DNA of 64,000 nucleotides from Eudorina sp. 2006-703-Eu-15 (lineage: Eukaryota; Chlorophyta; Chlorophyceae; Chlamydomonadales; Volvocaceae), in NCBI GenBank assembly GCA_003117195.1, contig BDSI01000057.1, positions 372,001 to 436,000 of the forward strand. The letters are read 5' to 3'. The position numbers were made by a program, and so were the translations under genes. This document shows, one piece after another, positions 50,526-64,000 of this stretch. Positions within the stretch are counted from its first letter, which is position 1. Every line of letters starts with the position of its first letter. Under the pieces are notes generated by a model. The model was not told the origin of the DNA and made no database searches. It saw only the letters and a program-made list of their open reading frames with translations.

Positions 50526-53500
50526 ATGTATCCTCAAGCGTCATATGGCGCGAGGCCGCCTTTTCCGGGGCCTCCACCGCCTCCGCCAGGTAAGGTGCAA
50601 GAGCTCAGTGCTCCTGCCTCATGGCGTTCGCGATCGGCGCGCAAAGCTCACATACAGGTTCTCCCCGCAGGTGGCATGCCCATGCCCCCAGCTCCTGGGA
50701 TGATGCCGCCTCCGCCTGCGGGGACACCGGGCTTCCCACCACCGCCACCCGGAGGTACACGTGGACTAATCACAGTCCGCACAGCCAGCTGGCATCGGCC
50801 GCCTCTGCCAGCTCGTATCCGCACTTTGGGCACCACAGCGCCAATGGCCTGTCCGTCCTCTCACCTGGACGTTCGTTATTGCTGCTGCAGGTGTTCCACC
50901 CGGCATGCCACCGCAGCAACCGCACGTCGGCGCACCACCGGGTATGCCGCCGCCTCCTGGCGTGGCAGCAGCCTCCGCCCCCCGGCCCCCGGGCCCGCCA
51001 CCTCCCCTGATGCCTGCAGGTGCGCTCCTTCGACACATGAACTCGTCTGTCGTGTGCCAATGCGGTCTCCCTCTTCTTCCCGATGCACGCTGAGAGCACA
51101 TTACGCTGCGGGGGAACAGAACATGCCTCACGTGAACCAGAATCGACTGATCGTAGGCATTGACAATACCTAACTCTGCTGGAGCTCGACTCTTCAAGTC
51201 GCATGTGAACGCCAATCTTGCCTCCCCCTGTGTCTCTCCGTCCACAGGTCCCAGCGCCAACATCGGCGGCATGCCGATCTCGCCACCGGGAGTACCGGGG
51301 TTGCCGCCGCAGCAGCCGGGCGCGCCGCTGGTGCAGCCCCCGAGCTCACGGGGCGGCGGCTTCCCACCGCCGCCGGCCTCCGTAGGAATGCCAGGGGCGC
51401 CGCCGCCACCAGGGATGCCCGGCATGCCACCGCCGCCGGGACCCATTGGCTTGATGCCGCCGCCGGGGCCTCCAGGGATGCCGCCGCCGGGACCCCCGGG
51501 CACGCTGCCGCAACCGGGAGGATTTCGCCCGCCCGGAGTGCCCCCGCCGCCGGGACCCCCGGGCATGCAACCACCGCCGGGGCCCCCGGGAATGCCGCCG
51601 CCTCCCGGGCCCTTAGGCTTGATGCCGCCGCCGGGACCGCCGGGGATGCCGCCGCCGGGACCTGGCGGCCCAGGCGGGTTCCACCCACCCGGAATGGCGC
51701 CGCCGCCGGGGCCGCCGGGCATGCACGGCATACCACCACCGCCGCCTATGGGGGGTTACGACCCCTATGCAGCGCAGGTACGGGTCGGGCTCCTGTGGGT
51801 TTGCTTTATAGCACCGGGAACAGGGAAATCGTGGACTGCGCCCCGGAGGCAAGATCCTGCGCAGACCAGCTGCATTGGGAGGCAGCAGATGCGCACACGC
51901 GGACATGAACATGGAGACTGCGGCTGCGGGGACAGATCCCCGGCCGGCATGAGGGGATCGGGGACAACACTCAACCCCTCGCTTCTCATGCACATTAGGG
52001 GGTTCAGGCGCCGGGTTCCTATCGCACCATTGTGTGTGTAAAAGAAAATCGAGTCGCTGTGGGTTGGGAGGGGGGCCCGGGGGGTGATGACCGAGGGGGG
52101 GTGATGAGCGAGGGGGTGATGACACGGCTCGACGCGGCGTCCTGCCGGTCCATGACTAGAAGCATGTGGAGGGAGGATGCGGGGGGTTCTGTGGGGGGAG
52201 GGTACAGTGGACAAAGCTGCGGGGGCTCGGACCCGAGGGCGGCTTACGATGCGAATGCGTTGGCCAGGTCTGACTGGGACACCAACCGGCAGCAGCGCCG
52301 TTTCAAACTCTCAACCCCACCGATGCAAGGCTAGCCGTAACACCCCCAGTCGACATATGTTCTGATCGCTTTACGGCTCCTGCCTCCCGGCTTCCTGCTC
52401 TCCGCTGCATTGAAGGACGCTGCACGATTGTCTCAGCGGCGCTGTCGCGCTTCCCCCCGCCCCCCGGCCCCCCTGTGATGCGCTGATGCAGCGCATGGCG
52501 GAGCAGTTTGAGTCCCTGACGTTGGGCGCCTCGGGCCCCGGGCAGCCGGAGGGCGTGGACCCGGCCTCGTTGCCGCGGCCGGTCGGGGAGCAGCTGGCCC
52601 GGGCGCTGACGCCTCAGCCGCCCGGGGACCCGGCCAACTGCAGTCCGGAGAACATGCGGATGACCATGAACGCCATCCCGGTCAGCACGGCGCTGAGGAC
52701 CAGGTCAGGGGCGGGGAGGGGGCATCGGCGGGTGGACCTGTGTGTGTGTGTGTGTGTGTGGGTGGGTGGGTGGGTGGGGGTATCGCTGTGGGGGGAGGTT
52801 GAATTGGCGGCATCGGTGTCTGAGGCAGAGCGACTCAGGCTCTGTATGTACGTGCAAACGCGGATTGTCGCTGGACGTCGTCCAGCGACGGGCGGGCGTG
52901 GAATGGGGAATGTCATGCGGCGGGGATGATGTCAATTGGGGGGAAGTTCGGTCTGTTGCCTTCCGCTGTCTCGTCAGGCACCGGAGCGCCGCGCGATGTC
53001 GGGAGGGTTGCGGGGTTTGCGGGCGGGACGCCCGGCCCGCCTCTCCCCCCCCCCGGTTCCCCAATCCTTACCCCCCCCCCCCCCCGCGCAGTCACGGATC
53101 AGACTGTGAGCGAACGGGTGCGTTGCGGGAGTCATTTGGATTTGTTGATGTTCGGGCTCGAAGAGAGATCCGAATCAGGGCGGCTGTGGCGCAGCAGGTC
53201 CCCTGCGCCCTTCAGGCGTATGCCCCTGATTGCAGTGCAGTGCAGTGCAGCTCCCGAAACACCGAAGGGCACCCACTGCAGTGCAGTGCCTGGCGCGCCG
53301 GTGAACTCCTGTGGATGACACTCCTCAGGGTCCCCCTGACACGCACTGCCGCACCCCTGTTCGTGTCCGGCTTTGCTCCCACCCCTGGGCCCTATGATGT
53401 CTGAGAGATCCCGGTCTCCCGCTTTGCCCTGCTACGACCTGCCCAGGATGCCCATGCCGCTGGGCGTCATCGTGCACCCCATGGCGGATGAGTGCTACGG

Positions 53501-56500
53501 CCGCACTGTGCCGGTGGTGCAGCTCAGCAGCGCGGGCATCGTGCGGTGCCGCCGCTGCCGGACCTACATGAACCCCTTCATTCAGTGGACGGATGCGGGG
53601 CGCAGGTGCGCGGGGGGGGAGGGTGTTTGTGTGAGTGAGTGTATGTGTGTGTGGGCGGGGCGGGGATGCAGGGTTGGTGGAGAGCATGCAGGGAGGGGTT
53701 GGGGGGCGAGTCATGTCGCCGCGCTAGTCGCGGGGCCAGTTGCCTCACCCCGCTGCGGAACAGCCACGGCCCCTATACGGCCCCTCTCCTTCCGCAGCAA
53801 CTGCATGTGCCCCGTCTCCGTCTTGCAGTGTCCGGGGTGTCCACCCGTGTGGGTGCACCTCACCCACCCGGGTGGTGAACCCGCGGCTTAGCCGTGATGT
53901 CGGGATCGGGGCTCCTGTTGGAGCTCCCTCTCCCCGCACCCTCGGCTCCGCCGGTACCTAAACTGCAGCTGACCCCCGCTGACACCCGTTGACACCCGCT
54001 GACCCCGGCCGCCCCCCTCCTCAGGTTCAAATGCAACGTGTGCGCCATGCTGAACGAGATCCCGGTGGAGTACTTCAGCAGTCTGGACCACAACGGCCGG
54101 CGGAGGGACGTGGACGAGCGGCCCGAGCTGTCGCAGGGCACCGTGGAGTACGTGGCGGCCGCTGACTACATGGTGAGAGGGGGCTGGGAGGGAAGGGAAG
54201 GGAAGGGGAAGGGCAAGATGGCAAAGGAGGCGAGGGAGCAGAGCTGGGTGTTGGCTTGGGGTTACTGGCTCCAGATTCCGGCTTGTGGGGAGGTGTTTGT
54301 TTGTTTGTTTGTTTGCGGCCACAGGGCGAACAAAGACTGCTGATCACCCCAGGAATGAACAGCGCAGCCCGAGGTGCTAACGGCTCACCAAGCCCCAGTT
54401 TCGCACAGGGAAGGCCATGGCCGAGTCTTTCCACAACGTGCCGCCCCCGGGCGGAGGAGCCCCTGCCAAGCTGCACCGTGTACAAGCCTGGCAGCATTAA
54501 TGGCACGAAACCCTAGTGAACCACCGCCTGTGTAGTGCTGGCAGGGCGAGAGCGCAAACGGCCCCACTGTGGTCCCGCTGTGGGCCCTCAATTTGAATTG
54601 CAAGGGTGCTCTCAGGCGGCAGTCAGAGGGCAAGGGTCCCACCTGGGGGCACCGGGAGCCACCTAAGATCCAGAGATTGTTGCGGAATGTGGATTGATTT
54701 CAGCAACCTTGGCGTTGACCGCCCTCTAACACTCCCGCGCACCGCCGTGTGGGTGGCCCGGGTCCCTCCCACTGCAGGTCCGCGCGCCCATGCCGCCGGT
54801 GTACTTCTTCCTGATCGATGTGTCGTACAGCGCCGTGGCGTCGGGCATGGTCGCCACGGTGGCTGCGGCCATCAAGTCGTGTCTGGATGCCCTGCCCGGG
54901 GATGAGCGCACGCTGGTGGGCTTCCTCACCTTTGACAGGTGCGGGGCGGGGCGGGGCGGGGCGGTGGGGAGGTCTGCGGTGCGGTCTATACCCCGCCGCC
55001 CTGTCCGCTCCCCTTCCCCTACTCATCTTCTAGGTTAGCAATGCCCCGGCCGCGCGTCCTCTCGTTCCCCATGGCTCCTCTATTGCCACTTTGACCCCAC
55101 ATTGCCGCCCGCGGCGCCTCGCCGCCTCTCCACCTCGCCACCTCGCCGCCTCGCAGCTCGCTCCACTTCTACAACCTGAAGACCAGTCTGAGCCAGCCTC
55201 AGATGCTGGTGGTGACGGAGCTGGACGACCCCTTCGTGCCGCTGCCCGACGACCTGTTGGTCAACCTCAAGGAGAGCAGGGCGGTGGTGGACGCGCTGCT
55301 GGAGGCGCTGCCCAACAACTTCTCGGGCACCGCGCAGGTGGAGAGCGCCATGGGGCCCGCGCTGCAGGTGAGAGGGGGACGAGGGGGAGGGAAGAGCGGA
55401 GCCCGATGAGGCGGCGGAGATGGAAGGCGGGGCAGGGTGTGGAGCTGACCCTCGGGATTGCAAGCCAGCTCGGTCGCGTCTGCCTGCGGAGCACCGGCGG
55501 CGGAGTTCCTTATGATGCCGGCATCCGGGCTGGGCGCCTGAACACAGGGTAACTGGTGGGGACGATGGAGGCCGTTCGTCCCCTCATGGTTTCCCTGCCA
55601 GATCCACCACCCCACCACCTGTGTTCTAAGGAGGGGCCGAGCTGCCCTCTGACCGATGTGACCTCCCCACGCCCGCTCCCCTCGCCGTCCTCACGCGCCC
55701 CGCCTTCCCTCCTCAGGCCGCCTTCATGGTGACCAGCCACATCGGCGGCAAGCTGCTGCTGTTCCAGTCCTCCGTGCCGTCGCTGGGGGTGGGCAAGGTC
55801 AAGAACCGGGAGAACCCGAGCGCCTACGGCACGGAGCGCGAGCCGGCGCTGCGCAACCCCGACGACCCCTTCTTCAAGCGCTACGCGGCCGAGTGCTCCC
55901 GGGTGCAGATCACTGTGGACGTGTTCGCCATGTCCATGCAGTTCAGCGACCTGGCCAGTCTGGCGGCCATACCGAGGTACACGTGTGGCGAGGTGAGGCC
56001 CAGGGAGCAGGGAGGGGTGGGGACTGGGGAGGGGTGGGCGGCGGGAGGGGGAGGGAGGAGCGGGGGTAGGGCTATGGACCGGATAGGGGGGAAGGCTCCA
56101 GCGGGGGATGGAGAGCAGTGCAGGCGGTGTGGAGAGGGCTTGGGGCTGCTGTTGCTCCTGCTGCTGCTGGGTTGCAGCCGGACCCAAGAGCTACGCCATG
56201 CCGCAACCGGGGAGGTATGACGCCATGGTTCCGGTGCATGGATCAAGGTACGGTGCACCCCTTGTTTCCGTGACGCAAGATGATGGTTCCCGTGCGACCC
56301 GCCGGCGACCTAGCGGACCCGACTTGGGGAACACGCCAACCACTACCACAGGTAGCCCGTCGTCCCAAGTGCGTGCGAACGCCGCGGCTGCTCCTGTCCG
56401 GCGGCCCCTCCCGCCTGCTGTCCCCGCTCCCCCCCCCCCTCTCCGCAGCTGTACCACTACCCGGGCTTCATGGCGCAGCGCGACGGCCCCAAGCTGCACG

Positions 56501-58979
56501 CGGAGATCTGCCACAACCTGACCCGCCCCACCGCCTGGGAGGCCGTCATGCGGGTGCGCTGCTCCAAGGGCCTCCGGATATCCGCCTTCCACGGCCACTT
56601 CTTCAACCGCTCCACCGACCTCCTGGCGCTGCCTACCTGCGACCCGGACAAGGTGAGGGTGCGGCCGGCCTCCCGAACACCATGGGCTAAATGAAGGGGA
56701 CATGGGGACGTAAGTCGCCGACCATGGCTCCATGGGATGGGGGCTAAGACAGGGAGGAGCTGGGGCCGTTTGGGGAAGTGTCAGGGGTTGGTTGCCTTGC
56801 CGCGGTAGGTGCGAGCTTGGGAACGGGCCGGCGGCAACCCGATTCGCGGTACCCGAAGTCCGGGTGAACGGTACCCGGAGCACGGCTCCCCATCCCAAGA
56901 CCGCAGCCACTACCCGGATGGGTCCCGGCTCTCACCCGGGGTTGCTCCCCTCTGGCAGGCTTTCGCCATGGAGATCGCGCACGAGGAGGGCGTCGTGCAG
57001 GGCCCCGCGGCCTACGTGCAGTGCGCGCTGCTGTACACCAACTCCAACGGCGAGCGCCGGATCAGGTCAGTGGGCAGCGGGCGGTCGGCAGGCAGCAGCT
57101 GCGTGGCGCCTTGCTTGGTGCCTGCAGCAGTGCCGACTTGGTGCGGGTTGGTGGGTCGACGAAACGACAAGGAAGACGATGCAGTGTCACGCAGGTGGCA
57201 TGTCGCTGGGCCCGCTGGATGCTGCCATCAGGGGCCGGACGAGGCTCCGCGGCCCAAAGGTCCACCCGGCCGGAGCATAGCACTAGCACCAGCACCAGCG
57301 CCAGTCCGCCATGACCCTCTTGCCCGCGAATCCCACCATCCCGCCTGCCCAGGGTGCACACGATGGCAGTGCCGGTGGTTTCGGAGCTGTCTGACCTGTA
57401 CAACGCCACGGATGCGGGCGCCATGGCCTGCATGCTGGCCAAGCTGTCGGTGGAGAAGTACCTGGCGGCCCGACTGGACGAGACGCGCCAGTCGCTGCAC
57501 CTCCGCCTCAGCGGCGCCCTCAAGGAGTTCCGCCTCATGAACTCGAGCGCAGCGGCGCGGACGCCCAACAAGCTCATCTTCCCGGACACCTACCGCTACC
57601 TGCCCATATGGACGCTGGGCCTCATGAAGTGCTCGGCATTCAGGTGGGCGGCGCGCGAGTGTGCAGCCGGCCTTTCGGTTGGGGGATTTGATCGCGGGAT
57701 TGCCCTGGCGCGTGCATGGGGCGGTCAAAAAGGCGGAATCGAGCAGCCCAGCTATGGCGCGTTGCGCGGTGGACTTCGGGGCCTCGCACGTTGCCCCCAG
57801 TCGCCGCTTGTTGGGTATCAGCCTTGCAGATCTGCCGGACTGACTGTCGCCCTCTTGTGCGTGCGCGGCGGCGCATGTGTGGATGTGTGGATGGGTGAGT
57901 AGGAAGGTGCGTCAGTGTCGCCAGGGTGTCCATAATTCTAGTGGCCTGCTCGAACCCTCCCCTCTTTCCCTCCCCCCCTCCCGACGGCGAACCTCCCCGC
58001 ACACAGGGGCGGCGCCAAGGACGTGAACGCGGACGAGCGCATCGCGGTGGGGCACTTCCTGATGGCGGGCAGCGTGGACGCGGTGGCGCGGTTGGCCTAC
58101 CCGGCCGCCTTCGCGCTGCACGACCCCAACGGGCCCTGGGGCATGCCGCAAGCGGACGGCTCAGTGCCGCTGCCGCCCACGGTGCCGCTCACCCTGGCGG
58201 CGCTGGCGGACGGGGGCGTGTATCTGCTGGACACGGGCCGCATCCTGATGCTGTGGCTGGGGCGGGCCGTCTCGCCGCAATGGTGCATCGAGGTGCGCGG
58301 GGCGTGTGTGTGTGTGTGGGAGGGGCACCGCATGCGGAGAGTTGCGGCGGTGCTCGTAAGCTTCTCAGGATGGTGCAGCAGCCGTGGGCGGTATGCGCAT
58401 CGTACGGCAGGGCTGCGGGGGAAGCATTGGGTGGCTGTGTATCCTTAAGTGCTGTAGCACATTTCGGTTGCAGGGATGCATGCCGCCGCCCTTGGGCGTC
58501 ACCACCCTCATGCGCGCTCGCTATCGTGCAGAACCAGGTACCATTTATGGCCCTTCCAGTATCCTTGAAGCCACCAATCCGGCTTGAGCTTCTGAACCCC
58601 CGGGTGGCGATTTCACATGCATGGTCGCGTGCATCTATTATCCCATTCTGACACTGACATCCTGGCCATTCCCTGGCACTCCTCTGCACCCCCTCGCTGG
58701 TGTGCACAGGTGTTCGGCGTGGACCCGGTGTCGCTGCCGCAGGACACCAGCGCCGTTGGGGTTGAGCCGGAGCGGGACACCCCCATGTCGAAGCGCGTCA
58801 ACGCAGTGGTGCGGGCGCTGCGGGCGGGCCGGGCGCTGCACCAGCAGGTCTTCGTGGTACGGCAAGGCTCCGGGTTGGACGGCCACATGTTGCCGTACCT
58901 GGTGGAGGACCGCAGCCCCTCGACGCAGTCGTATGCGGAGTACATGGCGGCGCTGCACAAGGCGGTCATGTCCAAGTAA
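50526..58979 (+). CDS. SEC24: COPII coat subunit SEC24
   Basis: Fifteen exons join in phase into 1043 aa: 50526-50589, 50671-50754, 50891-51019, 51248-51777, 52492-52703, 53447-53605, 54025-54172, 54778-54938, 55157-55367, 55717-55992, 56449-56652, 56959-57065, 57353-57643, 58007-58292 and 58710-58979. SEC24 binds cargo and pairs with SEC23 in the inner COPII coat at ER exit sites. Order of parts: a Pro/Gly-rich N-terminus (residues 1-269, many PPGMPPPPG repeats); NCSPENMRMTMNAIP; zinc finger Cys374/377/396/399 (CRRC, CNVC); trunk domain (PPVYFFLIDVSYSAVASG, GFLTFD, DDPFVPLPDDLLVNL); beta-barrel and helical domain (LYHYPGF, PLVSELSDLYN-like VVSELSDLYNATD); and a gelsolin-like end (GGVYLLDTGRILMLWLG, FVVRQG). 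Length and domain order are normal. The first start is supported by Pro-rich continuity; nothing conserved precedes it. Confidence 0.97.
52739..52777. repeat. (GT)n plus (GGGT)n tract in SEC24 intron 5
   Basis: About ten GT units followed by four GGGT units, 36 bases after the exon 5 donor. Confidence 0.85.
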
Positions 58980-60227
58980 ATGTGGAGATGGAGCGCGGGA
59001 GAAACGGACTGAAAGGCCTGCGCCCATTTCTGCGACGGACTGCTGGCTCTGTGGTTAGGATGCTTCAGCGTGTTTGGGGGGCACGTGGAGAACATGTTCA
59101 CGCCTAATAGGCTTCTTGTGTGGGGTTCGGGAATGGGGTCGAGAGACATCCGTGGGATCAGGTCATGGTACGGGTTGTTGCGCATGGGCTATGATGCACT
59201 CGGCTGCTAAAATTTTGTCTCCCCACCGACTTAGATCTCGAGAGGGGGCGCCCTGGCCCGAGCGGACGCATTGCTGCGATGAAATGCTGGCCGCGTGTCA
59301 TATCAGTTTCGAGGACTGCAGGTTGTTTGCCTTATTCCTGGCCTGGTGTAGGTTCGGGAGATTTCATGTAGTGAGGGCGCCGGATAGAACGGTGCGGTAA
59401 CGGGTTGTGGACGGGGGAGTATCCAACCAGACCTGTCTGAGATGTTGGTGCTGGCCAGCGATTCCGCAGATATTGAGTGCCTCGTACAGGGCTCCGGCGA
59501 AACTATGCAACAGCGATAAGACCTGCCCTGGCAGGCTACATTGTGATCTTGCGCTGTGCCTACTTTGCACATACACCCCAGAGTTACCCCAGGAATTAAT
59601 GTAATGTGCATGCATAGCCTTCAGCAAATTCACTCCCGCCGATTAATGCTGTAAAAGCTGAGGAATAACTCCCAACACATAGCGCAAAGGTGGTCACATT
59701 CCTGCTGCGGTGCTGTGACGGTCCTCACCATTTCCCGTTCCTTGGGTGCTTCGGGTTTCCTCTTGGCGTAACGATGACATCCCCAGACCGTCCCGCCCGT
59801 TTCATGCCGATCCCGTTCCTGCTGCTTAGGCCAGACCTTCAAATTCAAGGGTTCTGTTATGCATGCGTTCCGTCTGATGACAGACCGTCATCCTGCTGCT
59901 GAGCGAATCAACGCTGCCACCAGAGACGTAGGTTGCAATCTTTCAGACTTCTGAATAGCGACCGTGTACGTTCACCACTGCCCGCGAGGGCTGTAATCGG
60001 AGGCCACCGGGTCATGTGTGCTTTCCGTATCGTTACAAGCATTAACGAGATCCAAACCTGCAAGCACATGGGGTGGCACAAAAGCGAAAGGAACGTCTTA
60101 ACCCAGAGAATTGTCTGCATAGATATGGTTTTCAGGATGCCCAGCTTGACCCGTCATATCTTTCCTCTCGAGTATAAAACCAAAGCCACCCGAAACCCCC
60201 CCTCCTCAGCTCCGCAATCACTTACAT
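58980..60227. other. Intergenic region between convergent SEC24 and RPL15
   Basis: Holds both 3' untranslated regions. No open frame here has motifs or coding-like composition. Confidence 0.5.
59600..59604 (+). terminator. Putative TGTAA poly(A) signal for SEC24
   Basis: TGTAA about 620 bases after the SEC24 stop codon, the first clear match on that strand. Confidence 0.4.
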
Positions 60228-61254
60228 TTAGCGGAAGCGGCGCAGCGACAGCGAGTTGCGGCGCTTCCAGCTGGCCCTCTTCGACGGGCGGGTCTTGCTG
60301 GCCTTGTGGCCCTTGGCGCGCAGGCCGCGGTAGTTCTTGCCGGCGGAGGTCAGGCCGCGCAGCTCACGGTGCTTGTGCACCGGGTTGCACAGCCAGTTGA
60401 TGCGCGCGTCCTAACAAGCGTTGCCGCCAGATGCCACACGGGGAGCCGCGAGGGCAAAAATGTGATGTCAGTACCGGTTCGATATAAATTCCGTCCCCCC
60501 CAACTGCCAGGTTGCGGCCCAGGCTGCCAGTGATCCCTTACAACGCCGGAAATTCCACCATGCCTTCCTCCTCCACTCACGTTGCGGATGGCGGCGTGGG
60601 CCGGGTCCACAAGGATCACCTCGAAGTACTTGTAGCACGAGTCCTATGGCAGCGCACAATACAAGTCAGTCATTCACAAAATTGTCAGGGACTTGATTAT
60701 CAAGGAATGAAATTCATGCTTCAGACGCACCTGGTTGACCCAGTACGAGTTCAGGACACGCAGGCCGCCGCACTTGCGGCCGACGCGCTCCTCCGCCACA
60801 TTGCGCAGGTTGCGAGCGGGCTTCAGCTGAGTGATACCCTGGTTCACGGGCTTGCCGTAGACAATACCCTGCGCAACACAATGTTCCAGGCAATAAGCAT
60901 TGTCCTGGTTCAAGTCCAAGCCGCCAAGCATCAGTGTTGTACCTTGTGCACCGGCCGCTTGCGGTTACCGCGGCGAACGCGCACGCGGTAGACAACGTAG
61001 CCCTGCTTAGCCTTGTATCCAAGGCGACGAGCCTTATCCGCACGCGAAGGCCGGGTCAGGCGCACGATGCTGGGCAACTGGCGGAACTCCCAGCAGCGGA
61101 CGCGAAGGAGGAAGCGGAGCACATCGCTCTGCTTCTTCCTCCAAAGCTCCTCCACGTACTGCAAAATAGCATTTCATTTATGTTGGCGGCGGAGTCGCTA
61201 GGTATTTATGCGCTCACAGAAAAATCTACATGATCTGACCTTGTAGGCGCCCAT
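60228..61254 (-). CDS. RPL15: 60S ribosomal protein L15 (eL15)
   Basis: Five exons join in phase 0: 61240-61254 (MGAYK), 60943-61158, 60731-60868, 60581-60643 and 60228-60410, giving exactly 204 aa, the usual eukaryotic L15 length. Family sequence is clear throughout: [115 protein letters not shown] and a basic C-terminus ending SLRRFR. It is a structural protein of the large subunit, contacting 25S and 5.8S rRNA. A five-codon first exon is common in algal ribosomal protein genes. A TGTAA lies 1 base after the stop (60222-60226), which would make a very short 3' untranslated region if it is the signal used. Confidence 0.98.
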
Positions 61255-62495
61255 GATGACTTCCGCTTCGAAAAGGGAGCGCAGCGGTGCGACTGACTCC
61301 CTTTCTCAGTTCCTGAGTACGTTGGTTAGCTCCAGGGCGAGCTGTAATAACGGTTGGGCATTCCCAAGCTTATGTAACTGACAGTTCACTTGTTGAATAA
61401 ATAATTTGTTGTTGTTTCAAGGCGTTGGATTGCTAAACTTGACCCTCCGTCCGGGGTCCCAACCGAAGTGTGTTATGGCAGAGCTATAGCTGTGGAAAGT
61501 CATCGCTATCTTTCCAAGGAGATTGGGCAACGAAGCAGGAAACCCTCAGTTTTGTGTAATGGTGTCGGGCACCAGTAAAGTGTCAGTTGCACGCTCGTCG
61601 ACACTCGTGGTTGGCACCAGACTCACTCGAAGTGCAAGGGCAGATGGCGCTCTGACATCGAGCTGCATATGGCATGCACGCAAAGGCGCGGCCGCAGGCC
61701 TGACATGTCCGGACGCGGTCCGTTCCTTTCGTGCTTACCGTACTCGTACGCGCCACGCGACTGGCGAGCGACGTGGGCACTGCCACATGTTCTCAAAAGG
61801 CGCCCCAATATCCCACATTATGCTCAGTGCTGGTCAGCCAAGTTCTGGTGTACGGACATATTCAGCCGCGGCGACGGAAGGCGCGTGCACTGGCAGGACT
61901 CAGGCAGGATTACATCTGAGTGGCGAAAGTCACCAATCCGTTGGTGATTTCGTCCATTAGACGACGTGGCCGTCGTCTGCTCCTTTCTCCTGCCGGAGAC
62001 GCAACGACATATCGCATGCCCGGAGTTCGAGTTATTCACGAAGCCGTGCGACCAGGATGGGCAGCTCATCCCTGCCTGAGCACGCACGGTCGTTGCCATC
62101 CACAGTACAGACACACGAAAAGTGTTGGCCCACACATGCACGACTTGCCCACATACAGCCCCGGCTGAAAATGTGTCATGAGCATCCACTAAACCTTCGG
62201 CTACCAACTCCCGCCAGCGGAAGCAGCCTCAGTACCCGATTTCCCACCATCATGCCACCAGAATGACCAAGCATGACCTTGCCGGCCCCAGCTGCCAGAC
62301 CTGCAGGCATCGCCTCCTCCGACCACACCAGCACATGCGTAGGGGCGGGCCCCTTGTCGGTGGGGCGATCAACGATAATGAGGCTCTGCTGATACTGCTC
62401 CCCCTGCCACCATTGAGCTGCCGCCATTGAGCTGCGCTGCCGGAACCAGCTGATGGCACACGTCAGGTGGCACACGCACGGCCTCCGACGGTTCT
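61255..62495. other. Intergenic: RPL15 promoter side and HEMB 3' flank
   Basis: Both flanking genes are on the minus strand. Overlapping frames at 61523-62207 on both strands have no motifs. No gene is supported. Confidence 0.45.
61910..61914 (-). terminator. Putative TGTAA poly(A) signal for HEMB
   Basis: TTACA on the plus strand (TGTAA on minus), about 580 bases past the HEMB stop codon. Confidence 0.3.
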
Positions 62496-63978
<1,483 letters not shown>

Positions 63979-64000
63979 CTACGACACGTTGGTAAGTTCT

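Noticed and set aside
53790..53880. Cys-rich frame (NCMCPVSVLQCPGCP) considered as a SEC24 exon
   Set aside because: Direct splicing from 53605 to 54025 gives the canonical SEC24 zinc finger in phase; adding this segment would break it. It lies in intron 6.

Overview
The window reads as nuclear DNA of a green alga, most likely a volvocine/chlamydomonadalean. The coding exons are GC-rich. Genes on both strands are split by many short GT-AG introns. The downstream flanks of several genes carry TGTAA, the poly(A) signal typical of Chlamydomonadales. Intergenic DNA is full of simple repeats and repeat debris, and HEMB indicates a plastid tetrapyrrole pathway. Open frames on the opposite strand of GC-rich exons are mostly shadows, so all gene models here were rebuilt from splice sites, phase continuity and protein-family motifs.

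Left arm (1-6.6 kb): the C-terminal end of a RING-H2 protein (+), a membrane protein with a SAP-like segment and a C-terminal RING-H2 finger (-), and a divergent BUD31/G10 splicing-factor gene (-) with an apparent acidic C-terminal extension.

Module region (6.6-18.3 kb): two head-to-tail copies of a two-gene cassette. Each copy holds gene A (basic segment plus leucine-zipper-like coiled coil) and gene B (Trp-rich N-terminal domain ending in a homeodomain-helix-3-like sequence, then a basic tail, an acidic tract, Gln/His runs and a long low-complexity C-terminus). Copy 1 has an intact A and a B with a premature stop. Copy 2 has a broken A and a full-length B. This is the most unusual locus in the window. 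It is followed by a lone caleosin-like exon and about 4 kb without a convincing gene.

Centre (22.5-43 kb): an IPI1/TEX10-type Rix1-complex gene (-, eight exons) and, divergently, a lysosomal-type phospholipase B-like gene (+, eleven exons). A repeat-rich interval follows, with two copies of a dispersed element, a peptide with a 2A-like NPGP motif and one unassigned ORF.

Right arm (43-64 kb): homogentisate 1,2-dioxygenase (-, eleven exons), divergent from a small DnaJ-type zinc-finger protein (+), then COPII coat SEC24 (+, fifteen exons), ribosomal protein L15 (-, five exons, complete) and the 3' part of delta-aminolevulinate dehydratase HEMB (-), which runs off the right edge.

Apart from the cassette these are unrelated housekeeping genes: splicing (BUD31), 60S assembly (IPI1, RPL15), secretion (SEC24), tyrosine catabolism (HGD), tetrapyrrole synthesis (HEMB) and lipid turnover (PLB-like). 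They share no operon-like logic. Several introns of otherwise unrelated genes carry the same short dispersed sequences.
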